From Oxalobacteraceae bacterium (lineage in GTDB: Bacteria > Pseudomonadota > Gammaproteobacteria > Burkholderiales > Burkholderiaceae_D), in NCBI GenBank assembly GCA_027490725.1, contig JAIXXN010000001.1, forward strand, positions 1-64,000: a DNA stretch of 64,000 bases. Direction: 5' to 3'. Positions 55,014-63,225 of this stretch are shown piece after piece. Position 1 is the stretch's first letter, and each line of letters opens with the position of its first letter. The notes below the pieces were generated by a model. The model saw only the letters and a program-made list of their open reading frames with translations, made no database searches and was not told where the DNA came from. The translations under genes and the position numbers were made by a program.

Positions 55014-55802
55014 ATGTTGCTGTTGAAACCACATCATCACGCGCGCGTTCAGCGCGCCAAATTCGCTCTGCCCAGCATGGTCACGCTGATGTCGATCGCC
55101 TGCGGCTTCGGCAGCATCGTCATTTCGGTGGACAACGCCCGCATCGGCGCCGCCCATGACTACCGTCTGGCCGCCATTCTGCTGGTGCTGGCCGGCGTGT
55201 TCGATGCGCTCGACGGTCTGGTGGCGCGCGCCACCAACACCACCTCGGACTTCGGCATGCAGCTCGATTCCATCGCCGATGTGATGAACTTCGGCTGCGC
55301 GCCGGGCTTGCTGCTGTACTGCTACGGCTTTGTCCAGCTCGGTACTGAGATGCCCACGCTGCTGCGTCTGGGCGGGATTGCCAGTTTCTTCTTTGTGGCC
55401 TGCGGCGCGCTGCGGCTGGCCCGCTTCAATGTGAATGTGGGGCGCACCGATCCGCGCTATTTCGTCGGTATGCCGATTACGGCGGGCGCGGCCTGCGTGG
55501 CCTCGGTGGTGGTGGCATGGCCGCATCCGGCTGCCGATGCGCTGCATGGCGGGCTGATTGTGGCACTGCTGTTTGCGGTGGGCGGCCTGATGGTGTCGAC
55601 GGTGCGTTTCCCCAGCTCGAAACAGAAGAAGAGCACGCTGGCGCTGCTGCTATTACTGGTCAATATGGGCTTGCTGGTCTACCTGCAAGCGCTGTATTTT
55701 GCGCTGTTCTTTGCCGTCTATATCGCGCTGACGCTGGCCCTGAATCTGGCGTGGCGGCGCGGCTGGCGCGGTATTGCGCCGCCGCAGATCTTTCATGACT
55801 AA
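55014..55802 (+). CDS. pssA: CDP-diacylglycerol-serine O-phosphatidyltransferase
   Basis: A 262-residue integral membrane enzyme that makes phosphatidylserine, the precursor of phosphatidylethanolamine. The CDP-alcohol phosphatidyltransferase signature D67-G68-x2-A71-R72-x8-G81-x3-D85-x3-D89 is intact (segment begins DALDGLVARATN). Several hydrophobic segments follow. AGGG lies close upstream of the ATG. It converges on the aldo-keto reductase gene with a 12-bp gap. Confidence 0.94.
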   Translation: MLLLKPHHHARVQRAKFALPSMVTLMSIACGFGSIVISVDNARIGAAHDYRLAAILLVLAGVFDALDGLVARATNTTSDFGMQLDSIADVMNFGCAPGLLLYCYGFVQLGTEMPTLLRLGGIASFFFVACGALRLARFNVNVGRTDPRYFVGMPITAGAACVASVVVAWPHPAADALHGGLIVALLFAVGGLMVSTVRFPSSKQKKSTLALLLLLVNMGLLVYLQALYFALFFAVYIALTLALNLAWRRGWRGIAPPQIFHD

Positions 55803-55814
55803 TACCCCGACGGA

Positions 55815-56741
55815 TCAGGCTACTTCGTGGCCGCGTGCCGCGCGCAGAATAGCGAACCACTGGCTACGGCTCAGGCTGAACCGGGTGGCTTCAACGGCCT
55901 CGGCAATTGCTGCGATCCGGCCCGAGCCCGTCAGCGGAATCGGTCGCGACGGCAGTTGCATAATCCACGCAAACACCACACTGGCGAACGGCCGCTGCAG
56001 TTCAGCCGCGACCTGGGCAATGGCGTCCCGCACGCGCACCCCGGCCGCATCGCTGCTGTCGAACAGGCGGCCACCGGCCAGTGGCGACCAGATCATCGGT
56101 GCAACGCCGAGATCCTGCAGTCCGTCGAAACTTTCATCGAACATCGGGTCCAGATGCCGGGGCGAGAACTCCACCTGATTGGTGCTCAGGGCGATGCGGC
56201 GATTCAGGCATTCGAACTGGTGGCGGCTGAAATTGGAGACGCCGAAATGCAGCACCTTGCCAGCCTGTCGCAGCGCGTGGAAGGTGTCGGCGATCTGGTC
56301 GAAATCCATCAGCGGATCAGGACGGTGGATCAGTAACAGATCCAGATGGTCGGTGCCCAGCTGGCGCAGCGACTGTTCTACCGAGGCGCTAATGTGGCTG
56401 GCGCTGGTGTCGTAATGCTGGATGGTATGGGCCGGCCGCGCCGCATTCACCAGTTTGATGCCGCACTTGCTGACCAGTTGCATGCGCTGACGCAGCCCCG
56501 GTTGCAAGGCCAGCGCTTCACCAAACAGCGCTTCCACCCCGTAATCACCGTAGATGTCGGCATGGTCGAAACTGCTCACGCCCAGTTCCAGACACTGTTC
56601 GATCAGGCGCAGGCGCTGCTGCGGTGTCAGTTGCCACTGCTGCATGCGCCACATGCCGGCAACGATGCGCGACAGGCGCAAGCCTTCGGCGCGGGTGGTG
56701 ATGGCAGGGCAGGACTGCGGGGACGACAGCGGTGCAGACAT
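55815..56741 (-). CDS. Aldo/keto reductase (YdhF-like)
   Basis: A 308-residue NADPH-dependent reductase with a TIM-barrel pattern. Catalytic residues of the family are present: Asp59 in SSFDHADIYG, Tyr64, Lys92 in LVSKCGIK and His in DLLLIHRPDPLMDFDQ. The cofactor loop region ends with IPLTGSGRIAAIAEA. The layout and length match the YdhF subgroup. Substrate unknown. Confidence 0.87.
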   Translation of the reverse strand: MSAPLSSPQSCPAITTRAEGLRLSRIVAGMWRMQQWQLTPQQRLRLIEQCLELGVSSFDHADIYGDYGVEALFGEALALQPGLRQRMQLVSKCGIKLVNAARPAHTIQHYDTSASHISASVEQSLRQLGTDHLDLLLIHRPDPLMDFDQIADTFHALRQAGKVLHFGVSNFSRHQFECLNRRIALSTNQVEFSPRHLDPMFDESFDGLQDLGVAPMIWSPLAGGRLFDSSDAAGVRVRDAIAQVAAELQRPFASVVFAWIMQLPSRPIPLTGSGRIAAIAEAVEATRFSLSRSQWFAILRAARGHEVA

Positions 56742-56899
56742 GGCGGACTTTCGTGTGGAGGATCAAGGCGCTGATTATACCGAGTCGATGTAGCTTTACT
56801 ACACGCAGAGTGACAGGCAGTGTGGGAAATGTTGCTTCGGGTGAAATTGATGGATTTCCCTGTATGATCGCCGTGCACGCAGATGATGGAGAGCAAATA

Positions 56900-58231
56900 G
56901 TGGGAATATTTTCGGGCTTATTTTTAAGCTTCAAGAGTTGGCTGGGGGGCACCGAGCTGGCGCCTGCCGGGCCTGCCGTGCCGGTCGCTGCGCCGCAGCG
57001 GCCCGTGGAAATTCCCGCCATCGTGCAGCGTGCCGAGATACTGGACCAGCGTAGCCGGCTGTGTGGTTACCGTTTTGGCGCGACGGCGCGTCACCCCGGC
57101 GCGCCTTTGCCGGAAACAGCACGGGTGGCGGCCTTGCTGGCGGCACGGGTGCCCGAGTTTGCCCAGCAACGGATGGCGCTGGTGCCCTTGAGTTTCGATG
57201 CGGTCACGTTCGGGCGCCAGCTGCCGTTACTGGCGCCGCATATGCTGTTGCTGCTGGATCGCCGGCATAGCGAACTCTCCGTTGAACAACTGGCCGGTCG
57301 CATGGCGGCGCTGCGTGAGAGTGGCGCCCGGCTGGCGCTGCGCGGTGTCGCGCTGGCGCCTGAGGATGCGCCCCTGCTGGCGCTATGCGATGTGCTGATG
57401 CTGTATCCGAACGAACACGCGCTACCGGCGTTCCAGTCCATGGTCAGGCAATTGCGGCTGCGCTATCCGGCGCTCAAGCTGTGCGTGGACGGGCTGGAAT
57501 CGTGGGATGAGCAGCGCATGTGCCGCGCCTGGGCTTGCGATTATTTTATGGGGCCGTTTCTAACCACCCAGGATCGCGCCGATGGCGAAGCCAAGCTCGA
57601 CCAGAGTCGCATGACCTCGCTCGAGCTGCTCAATCTGCTGCGCACGGAAGCGCCCCTGACGGCGCTGATCGACGTGGTCAAGCGTGATCCCGGTATGACT
57701 TACCAGATTCTGCAATGGGCCAACGCGCCGGCACAGGGGCTGGGTACCAAGGTCACAGGTCTGCAGCAAGCGTTTCTGGTGCTGGGACGTAATCAGCTGT
57801 ACCGCGCGGTGACGGTGTCGATGTTCCGGCTCGGTGCCGGTAGTCATCAGGAACGCGATGAGGCACTACTGGAAGTGGCATTGACGCGCGCCCGCTTCAT
57901 GGAAACCTGCAGCCATTTGCCGCAGACGCAGCGGGACGAGTTATTTCTGGTGGGGATGCTGTCGCTGTTTGAGGTGTTGCTCGGTGTGCCGATGGCACAA
58001 CTGGTGGGCAGCATGCAGTTGTCGGAAGAAATCCGCGAGGTATTGCTGGCGAACCAGGGACCGTATGCCCCGTATCTGATGCTGGCGCTGCTGTTCGAAC
58101 GCGACAAGGTGGCGGCGGCGCTGGAGCAGGGGCAGCGTTTAGGGCTGGAAGTCGACCGGCTGGCGGACTCGGGGCAGGCGGCGTTCCAGTGGGCGCAGCA
58201 GGCGCTGCATCACGCTGCTGCGACCGGCTAG
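56900..58231 (+). CDS. Degenerate EAL plus HDOD signalling protein (YuxH type)
   Basis: A 443-residue protein. The N-terminal 200 residues resemble an EAL domain (RAEILDQRSRLCGYRFG) but the catalytic EAL signature and metal ligands are not evident, so it probably does not cut cyclic di-GMP. The C-terminal HDOD domain begins about residue 235 (SLELLNLLRTEAPLTALIDV, KRDPGMTYQILQWAN). The GTG at 56900 has GGAG about 8 nt upstream and is preferred over an ATG at 56864. It sits near the cyclase and Hpt genes, which suggests a signalling neighbourhood. Confidence 0.8.
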   Translation: MGIFSGLFLSFKSWLGGTELAPAGPAVPVAAPQRPVEIPAIVQRAEILDQRSRLCGYRFGATARHPGAPLPETARVAALLAARVPEFAQQRMALVPLSFDAVTFGRQLPLLAPHMLLLLDRRHSELSVEQLAGRMAALRESGARLALRGVALAPEDAPLLALCDVLMLYPNEHALPAFQSMVRQLRLRYPALKLCVDGLESWDEQRMCRAWACDYFMGPFLTTQDRADGEAKLDQSRMTSLELLNLLRTEAPLTALIDVVKRDPGMTYQILQWANAPAQGLGTKVTGLQQAFLVLGRNQLYRAVTVSMFRLGAGSHQERDEALLEVALTRARFMETCSHLPQTQRDELFLVGMLSLFEVLLGVPMAQLVGSMQLSEEIREVLLANQGPYAPYLMLALLFERDKVAAALEQGQRLGLEVDRLADSGQAAFQWAQQALHHAAATG

Positions 58232-58282
58232 CCGGCATCAGCGACGGACCCGCCACTGGCGGGCCGTCTGCTGATCAGGGGG

Positions 58283-59428
58283 TTATTTCATCCAGAGACG
58301 CAGCGAATCCCAGGCGCGTCCGAAGATCGATGCCTGATCCACGGTTTCCAGTGCTACCACCGGCAGTTCCAGCAGTGGTTTGCCATCGACCATCATCTTC
58401 AGCGTACCGACGCGGCTGTTCTCGGCCAGTGGCGCGACCAGCGGATCTTTACGTTCCAGCAGTGGTTTCATCTTTGCGGCGACGCCTTTCGGTACCGTCA
58501 CCAGTACGTCACTGGTGAATCCGATCTTGACGCTGCCGCGCGAACCCTTCCAGATTTCCGGGGTAGCGATGGCCTGACCCTTGGAGTACAGCTTGACCGT
58601 GTCGAAGTTCTGGAAGCCCCAGTTCAGCAGCTTCTGGCTTTCCTGGGTGCGCGACTGGTCGGACGACGTGCCCAGCACGACGGAAATCAGGCGGCGTTCG
58701 CTGGCGCCGTTCGGGCGGTGTGCCGAAGCGATCATGCAGTAGCCGGCCGCTTCCGTGTGGCCGGTCTTCATACCGTCCACGGTCGGGTCGAGCCACAGCA
58801 GGCGGTTGCGGTTAGGCTGGGTGATCTTGTTGTAGGTGAAGCTCTTTACCGAGTCGATCTTGTAGAACTCGGGGAAGTCCAGAATCACGCGCTTGGCCAG
58901 AATCGACAGGTCTTGCGCCGTCGAATAGTTTTCCGGGCTAGGCAGACCATGCGGGTTGGCGAAGCGGGTGTTAGTCAGGCCCATGCGCTGGGCTTCCTTG
59001 TTCATCAGCACCACGAAGGCGCTTTCATCACCGGCCACGGCTTCTGCCAGAGCGACGGCAGCGTCATTGCCGGACTGAACCATTAGGCCGTACAGCAGGT
59101 CGTTGATGCTGACCGGCGTCGCGGGATCGATGAACATTTTCGAGCTGCTGGCGTCGACTTTCCACGCCTTGGTCGAGACATTCACCAGCTGTTTCAGGTC
59201 GATCTTCTTGTCGCGCAGGGCGCCGAAGGTGACGTAGGCCGTCATGATCTTGGTCAGCGATGCCGGTTCGATGCGGGCGGTCGGGTCTTGCGACGCGATC
59301 ACCTGGCCGCTGGTAGCGTCCAGCAGCAGCCACGAACGGGCGGCGATATTCGGAGCAGGCAGGGTTTGCGCCACGGCGCTGGTCAGCAACAGGACACTCG
59401 ATGCGAGTGCCGCGATAATTTTTTTCAT
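58283..59428 (-). CDS. dacC: D-alanyl-D-alanine carboxypeptidase (PBP5/6 family)
   Basis: A 381-residue periplasmic enzyme that trims peptidoglycan pentapeptides. A Sec signal (MKKIIAALASSVLLLTSAVA) is followed by the penicillin-binding motifs SLTK (Ser57, Lys60), SGN (119-121) and KTG (221-223). The beta-rich C-terminal domain ends in an amphipathic segment (RAWDSLRLWMK) that usually anchors the protein to the inner membrane. The gene name follows the closest enteric types and may differ. Confidence 0.9.
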   Translation of the reverse strand: MKKIIAALASSVLLLTSAVAQTLPAPNIAARSWLLLDATSGQVIASQDPTARIEPASLTKIMTAYVTFGALRDKKIDLKQLVNVSTKAWKVDASSSKMFIDPATPVSINDLLYGLMVQSGNDAAVALAEAVAGDESAFVVLMNKEAQRMGLTNTRFANPHGLPSPENYSTAQDLSILAKRVILDFPEFYKIDSVKSFTYNKITQPNRNRLLWLDPTVDGMKTGHTEAAGYCMIASAHRPNGASERRLISVVLGTSSDQSRTQESQKLLNWGFQNFDTVKLYSKGQAIATPEIWKGSRGSVKIGFTSDVLVTVPKGVAAKMKPLLERKDPLVAPLAENSRVGTLKMMVDGKPLLELPVVALETVDQASIFGRAWDSLRLWMK

Positions 59429-59494
59429 GGGAATTAGAAAAGTTGTACGGTTGGCTGCGCTAGCAGACACTAGCGCAGCAGGAATTATAGAGGC

Positions 59495-60151
59495 TTAGTC
59501 GCTGCTTGCGGTGTCCGTTATGGCGTCCGCCGGACGGTGCCAGAGTTGCGTTACCCAGCCCTTGATGTGCTGCAGCTTGCGGTGGAAGAAGTGGTCGGCA
59601 CCGGGAATCACGATCACGGGAATATCCTGCGGGCGCAGCCAGTCCAGCACATCGATCAGCGGAATGGTGTCATCGTTCTCGCCGTGGATCACGATGGTGT
59701 CGGCCGGCACGGTGGCCATTTCCCATTTGCCGGCAGCACTGCCGATCAGTACCAGACGCTCGGCCGGGGTGCCGGCTGCTGCCAGCCGGTGCGCCAGATG
59801 CGATTGCACAAAGGTGCCGAAGGAGAAACCCGACAGGGTCACCGGCAGGCCCGGATAACGGGCCGTCATCCATGCATGCAGGATGGCCATATCGTCCATT
59901 TCGCCAACCCCGTGGTCGTGCACGCCTTCGGAGGCGCCCACCCCGCGGAAGTTAATCCGTGCCACCACATAGCCCAGCTGGACAAAAGTGCGCGCCAGTG
60001 TGACGGCCACTTTATTCTCCATGGTGCCGCCATACAGCGGGTGCGGATGAGCGACTAGCGCAATGCCGCGCGCTGCGCTTTTCGGAAAGTCGAGGATGCC
60101 TTCCATCTGGCCGGCACCGCCGGTCAGGGTAAATTTTTCAGTCTTGATCAT
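59495..60151 (-). CDS. Alpha/beta hydrolase (COG2945-like)
   Basis: A 218-residue hydrolase. The oxyanion-side motif HPHPLYGGTMENKV is typical of the group; the nucleophile elbow is GFSFG, and an Asp (HGENDD) and a His (GADHFFH) complete a likely triad. No signal peptide. It lies 6 bp downstream of the ferredoxin gene on the same strand. Substrate unknown. Confidence 0.83.
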   Translation of the reverse strand: MIKTEKFTLTGGAGQMEGILDFPKSAARGIALVAHPHPLYGGTMENKVAVTLARTFVQLGYVVARINFRGVGASEGVHDHGVGEMDDMAILHAWMTARYPGLPVTLSGFSFGTFVQSHLAHRLAAAGTPAERLVLIGSAAGKWEMATVPADTIVIHGENDDTIPLIDVLDWLRPQDIPVIVIPGADHFFHRKLQHIKGWVTQLWHRPADAITDTASSD

Positions 60152-60157
60152 GGTGAT

Positions 60158-60475
60158 TTACAGTTTGAGTCGCTCGACATGCTGGCCTTTGACCAGATGG
60201 CTGTCGATGATTTCATCGATATCGCTGTTGTCGACGTAGGTGTACCAGGTGCCTTCCGGATAGACCACCAGCACTGGCCCCTGTTCGCAACGGTCGAGGC
60301 AACCGGCCTGATTGATGCGCACTTTGCCGGCGCCGTTCAGGTTCAGCTCCTTGCAACGCTGTTTGGCGTGTTTCTGGGCGGCGCTAGCGGCGTGTTCGCC
60401 ACAGCTGCTACGGCCATCGTCGCGCTGGTTCAGGCAGAAAAATACGTGGTGCTTGAAGTACGGGGTATCGCTCAT
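60158..60475 (-). CDS. Thioredoxin-like [2Fe-2S] ferredoxin
   Basis: A 105-residue protein with a likely cluster-binding Cys pattern: Cys in HHVFFCLNQRDDG, a second in RSSCGEH, and the pair GCLDRCEQGPVLVVYPEG. This matches small thioredoxin-like [2Fe-2S] ferredoxins. The family-typical end is PEGTWYTYV. I chose the ATG at 60475. Partner enzymes are unknown; the hydrolase gene follows immediately. Confidence 0.87.
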   Translation of the reverse strand: MSDTPYFKHHVFFCLNQRDDGRSSCGEHAASAAQKHAKQRCKELNLNGAGKVRINQAGCLDRCEQGPVLVVYPEGTWYTYVDNSDIDEIIDSHLVKGQHVERLKL

Positions 60476-60511
60476 GGCGCAATCTCGCAAGTCTGGGAAG
60501 CTAAGGTGGCG

Positions 60512-61645
60512 CTATGATACCTCAGGGGCCGCCTGACGGTGCGCGGGCAGCCACAGGAACCAGAGCGCGGCCAGTGGCCAGAGCAGGGTGAGGAACTGGG
60601 CCGCGCCATTGAAATTGAGGAATTTCCCCTGCACCCAGGATTGCAGTGTGACCACGAAATACGGGTTGGCCGGGGTGGTGTTGATGATGACCAGACTCAG
60701 CAGCAGAGTGGTCAGTGCCAGCCGGCGCTGCGCCAGTGGCGGCGCAAACGTCAGGCCGGCCAGCATGATGGCGCCAATCAGAAAGCCCCCTTCGGCACCG
60801 GGTGTGACCCAGACGAAGGCGTTTTCCGGCGAAAACAGCAGCGCCGTTGCCAGTGCTTTAACGATCACGGCGGAACCGATCAGTCCCGCCACCAGCAGGC
60901 CGCGCGGGGCCGGCTTGCGCAGTAGGCATAGCAGCGTGAGTGCCGCACCCACCATGCCGCAAGCGGTGATGATGGTTTCCGACAGCCAGTACTGCTCCAC
61001 CGTCAGCACACTGTCGGGCCGCAGATACTGGGCCAGATCGATGTCGGCATCGAGCAGTTGCGATAGCCATTCGGACAGAATCGGCAGAATTTGCCCCAGC
61101 CCGAACAGGAAACTTTGCGGGTAGATCTGCGCCAGCGGCCATAGCACAAGGAGCACCAGCCCGTGGCTGGCATGGGGCGTGAACCAGCTTTTGCGCAGGC
61201 GCTGTAACTGGCTCTGGTCGAGCAGGCGGCGCACGGTCAGCACGCCAATCACGGCGCCCAGCATGCAGCCGACGCTGTTGGTGTAGAAGTCCAGATTCGA
61301 GGAGACCCGGCTGGGTAGATAGGTTTGCACGCCTTCCATCAGGCCCGACAGCAGCACGCCGCCGGTGCTGGCCAGCAGCATCGCCAGTCCGCCCTGCAGG
61401 CGCGGATAGAGCGCGTAGACGATCAGCGTGCCCAGCGGCATATAGCCGATCACGTTAATGACGGCGTCAAAACGGGTCCAGTAGCGTGGCAGGTCGCCGT
61501 GCTCGAGGAAGATGAATGGCGACAGGCCCTGATTGTGCCAGCCAGTGAACGGAAACCAGCTGGCGTACACAATCAGCAGGACGTAGACCAGCAGCGCCGC
61601 CCGGGTCAGGGGCGAGGTTTTGCTTACGGCGGTACTGGCTTCCAC
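60512..61645 (-). CDS. VanZ-family integral membrane protein
   Basis: A 377-residue protein with about nine hydrophobic segments. The N-terminal half has the VanZ-like pattern (YASWFPFTGW, DAVINVIGYMPLGTL, SNLDFYTNSVGCMLGA). The C-terminal half adds further membrane segments. VanZ relatives are linked to glycopeptide resistance or lipid handling, but this one has no resistance genes nearby. It follows the lipoprotein gene by 9 bp and may be part of the lipid-transport transcript. Confidence 0.8.
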   Translation of the reverse strand: MEASTAVSKTSPLTRAALLVYVLLIVYASWFPFTGWHNQGLSPFIFLEHGDLPRYWTRFDAVINVIGYMPLGTLIVYALYPRLQGGLAMLLASTGGVLLSGLMEGVQTYLPSRVSSNLDFYTNSVGCMLGAVIGVLTVRRLLDQSQLQRLRKSWFTPHASHGLVLLVLWPLAQIYPQSFLFGLGQILPILSEWLSQLLDADIDLAQYLRPDSVLTVEQYWLSETIITACGMVGAALTLLCLLRKPAPRGLLVAGLIGSAVIVKALATALLFSPENAFVWVTPGAEGGFLIGAIMLAGLTFAPPLAQRRLALTTLLLSLVIINTTPANPYFVVTLQSWVQGKFLNFNGAAQFLTLLWPLAALWFLWLPAHRQAAPEVS

Positions 61646-61654
61646 GGGCTGGCC

Positions 61655-62287
61655 TTAGCGCGGGGCGTTCTGGGGCGTGACACTCGTCAGCCAGACCAGC
61701 AGGTCGGCCGCCAGGGCATCGCTGGCGGCGGCCAGTGCCTGTGCCCCGCCGGCCGCATCGGCAGTGGGCGCGGCGACACTGCGCTGGAAGGTGCGCTGGT
61801 CGATCAGGCGGTGCTGGCGGAACAGCGAGGCGCGTACGTTAATCACGCCGTAGCTGCTGCTAGCGCTGTCGAAATTCTGGGCGAATTCGTTGACCTCCAT
61901 GCGCAGCACGGTGGGGTTGGTAATGGCGTCGGTGGTGGCCAGCACTTTCACGCCGGACTGGGCGAAGCTGCTGCGCAGCCGCTGACCGAGCAACTGGAAC
62001 GGGGTGGCGGACCACTGGTTATGCGCATACGGGCGGGTCTGGCGGGCGTCCGCATACAGTAGGCGGTATTGCATATGTTCGCTGTCGAGCGACGCCGGGC
62101 CACTCAGATCGGCCACCATCAGGGTGCCGATCGGGTGGCTGCCGGCTGTCACAGAGACCGCCGGTAAGGGGCCGAAGTCATAGCGCGCCGTGGTTGGCGG
62201 CGTGCTGGCGCAGCCACCCAGCAGCAGGGCGCAGGTAGACACGGCGAGCAGAGTGCGGAGGGAGGTGGTCATCGCGGTAGGCCTCAT
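61655..62287 (-). CDS. ABC-type transport auxiliary lipoprotein (PqiC-like)
   Basis: A 210-residue lipoprotein. A signal with lipobox LLGGC is followed by a Pro/Thr linker and a domain with YDFGPLP, LMVADLSGPASLDS and YRLLYADARQTRPYAHNQW, the usual pattern of the auxiliary lipoprotein that partners MCE transporters. Its ATG overlaps the MCE gene stop (ATGA), supporting this start; Met6 at 62272 is an alternative. Confidence 0.87.
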   Translation of the reverse strand: MRPTAMTTSLRTLLAVSTCALLLGGCASTPPTTARYDFGPLPAVSVTAGSHPIGTLMVADLSGPASLDSEHMQYRLLYADARQTRPYAHNQWSATPFQLLGQRLRSSFAQSGVKVLATTDAITNPTVLRMEVNEFAQNFDSASSSYGVINVRASLFRQHRLIDQRTFQRSVAAPTADAAGGAQALAAASDALAADLLVWLTSVTPQNAPR

Positions 62288-63225
62288 TTGGAGGGGGCGG
62301 AAAAACCGGCTTCACCGGGGCCTGGCGGAGTGCCGGGGGCGCCGAAGATCAGGCTTTGCGGGCGGTCGTTAATCTTGTTCATGGTCTTGCGCAGCGCGCG
62401 CATCGAGGCGCGCGTGTCGTCGGACAGCGAGTTCACTTGCGGCAGGGTGTCGAGCTCCAGTTCGCCGGCCAGCGCTTCTACCGAGTCGCTAATATGGTCC
62501 GCCGTGTTATTCAGGCGCGCCAGCGGGCCATTGGGCGACTGTAATTGTCCGATTAACTGGTCGGCATTGCCGGCCACGCGGTTAAAACTTTTCAGTGTCT
62601 GCTGGGCCTGATCCGCCAGGTGTGGCAAGCGCTCCAGGGTTGGCTGCAGCTGTTCTGGCAGGGCGCGATAGGCCTGGGCCGTGGCACTCAGTTCGCTGAA
62701 CGCACCGATGATCACGCGCTGGTTCTGTTCGTTGAGCAGGGTATTGAGTTTTTTGGTGACCAGTTCCGATTGATCGAGTATGGCTTTGCCGCGGCTTTCC
62801 AGCACGTCGAACAGGCCGGGACGCAGTGGTACGCGGGCTGGTGTATCGCTATTGGTGGCCAGTCGTGGCGAGCCGACGGTATCGTCATCAAGCTGGATGA
62901 AGGCGATTCCCGTCACACCCTGGTAACCGAGGGTGGCAAAAGTGCTGCGGGTGATCGGCGCGTCCTTGTTGATATTCAGGGTGATCAGAATCTGGCCGGT
63001 GACGTTCGGATCAAACGCGATGCTGCCTACTTTGCCGACCTGCAGGCCACGGTAGCGCACCGGTGCCTGTGGATTCAGGCCCGGAATCGGGCGGGTGGTG
63101 GCCAGCACATAGGGCGCCCGTTCGACGCGGTCGCGGTTGAACCAGAGGCCGAACAGCACGGCGGCAATCAGCAGGGTGATTGTGAAGAAGCCGGTAGTAA
63201 GGGCATGGGATCGGTTTTCCATCAT
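62284..63225 (-). CDS. MCE (MlaD-like) lipid-transport substrate-binding protein
   Basis: A 313-residue inner-membrane-anchored protein. One N-terminal membrane segment (TTGFFTITLLIAAVLFGLWF) is followed by an MCE domain (IPGLNPQAPVRYRGLQVGKV, TLGYQGVTGIAFIQLDD) and a long helical tail (about 150-280). Such proteins form rings that shuttle lipids between membranes. Its start overlaps the ATPase stop (ATGA) and its stop overlaps the lipoprotein start. Confidence 0.93.
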   Translation of the reverse strand: MMENRSHALTTGFFTITLLIAAVLFGLWFNRDRVERAPYVLATTRPIPGLNPQAPVRYRGLQVGKVGSIAFDPNVTGQILITLNINKDAPITRSTFATLGYQGVTGIAFIQLDDDTVGSPRLATNSDTPARVPLRPGLFDVLESRGKAILDQSELVTKKLNTLLNEQNQRVIIGAFSELSATAQAYRALPEQLQPTLERLPHLADQAQQTLKSFNRVAGNADQLIGQLQSPNGPLARLNNTADHISDSVEALAGELELDTLPQVNSLSDDTRASMRALRKTMNKINDRPQSLIFGAPGTPPGPGEAGFSAPSK

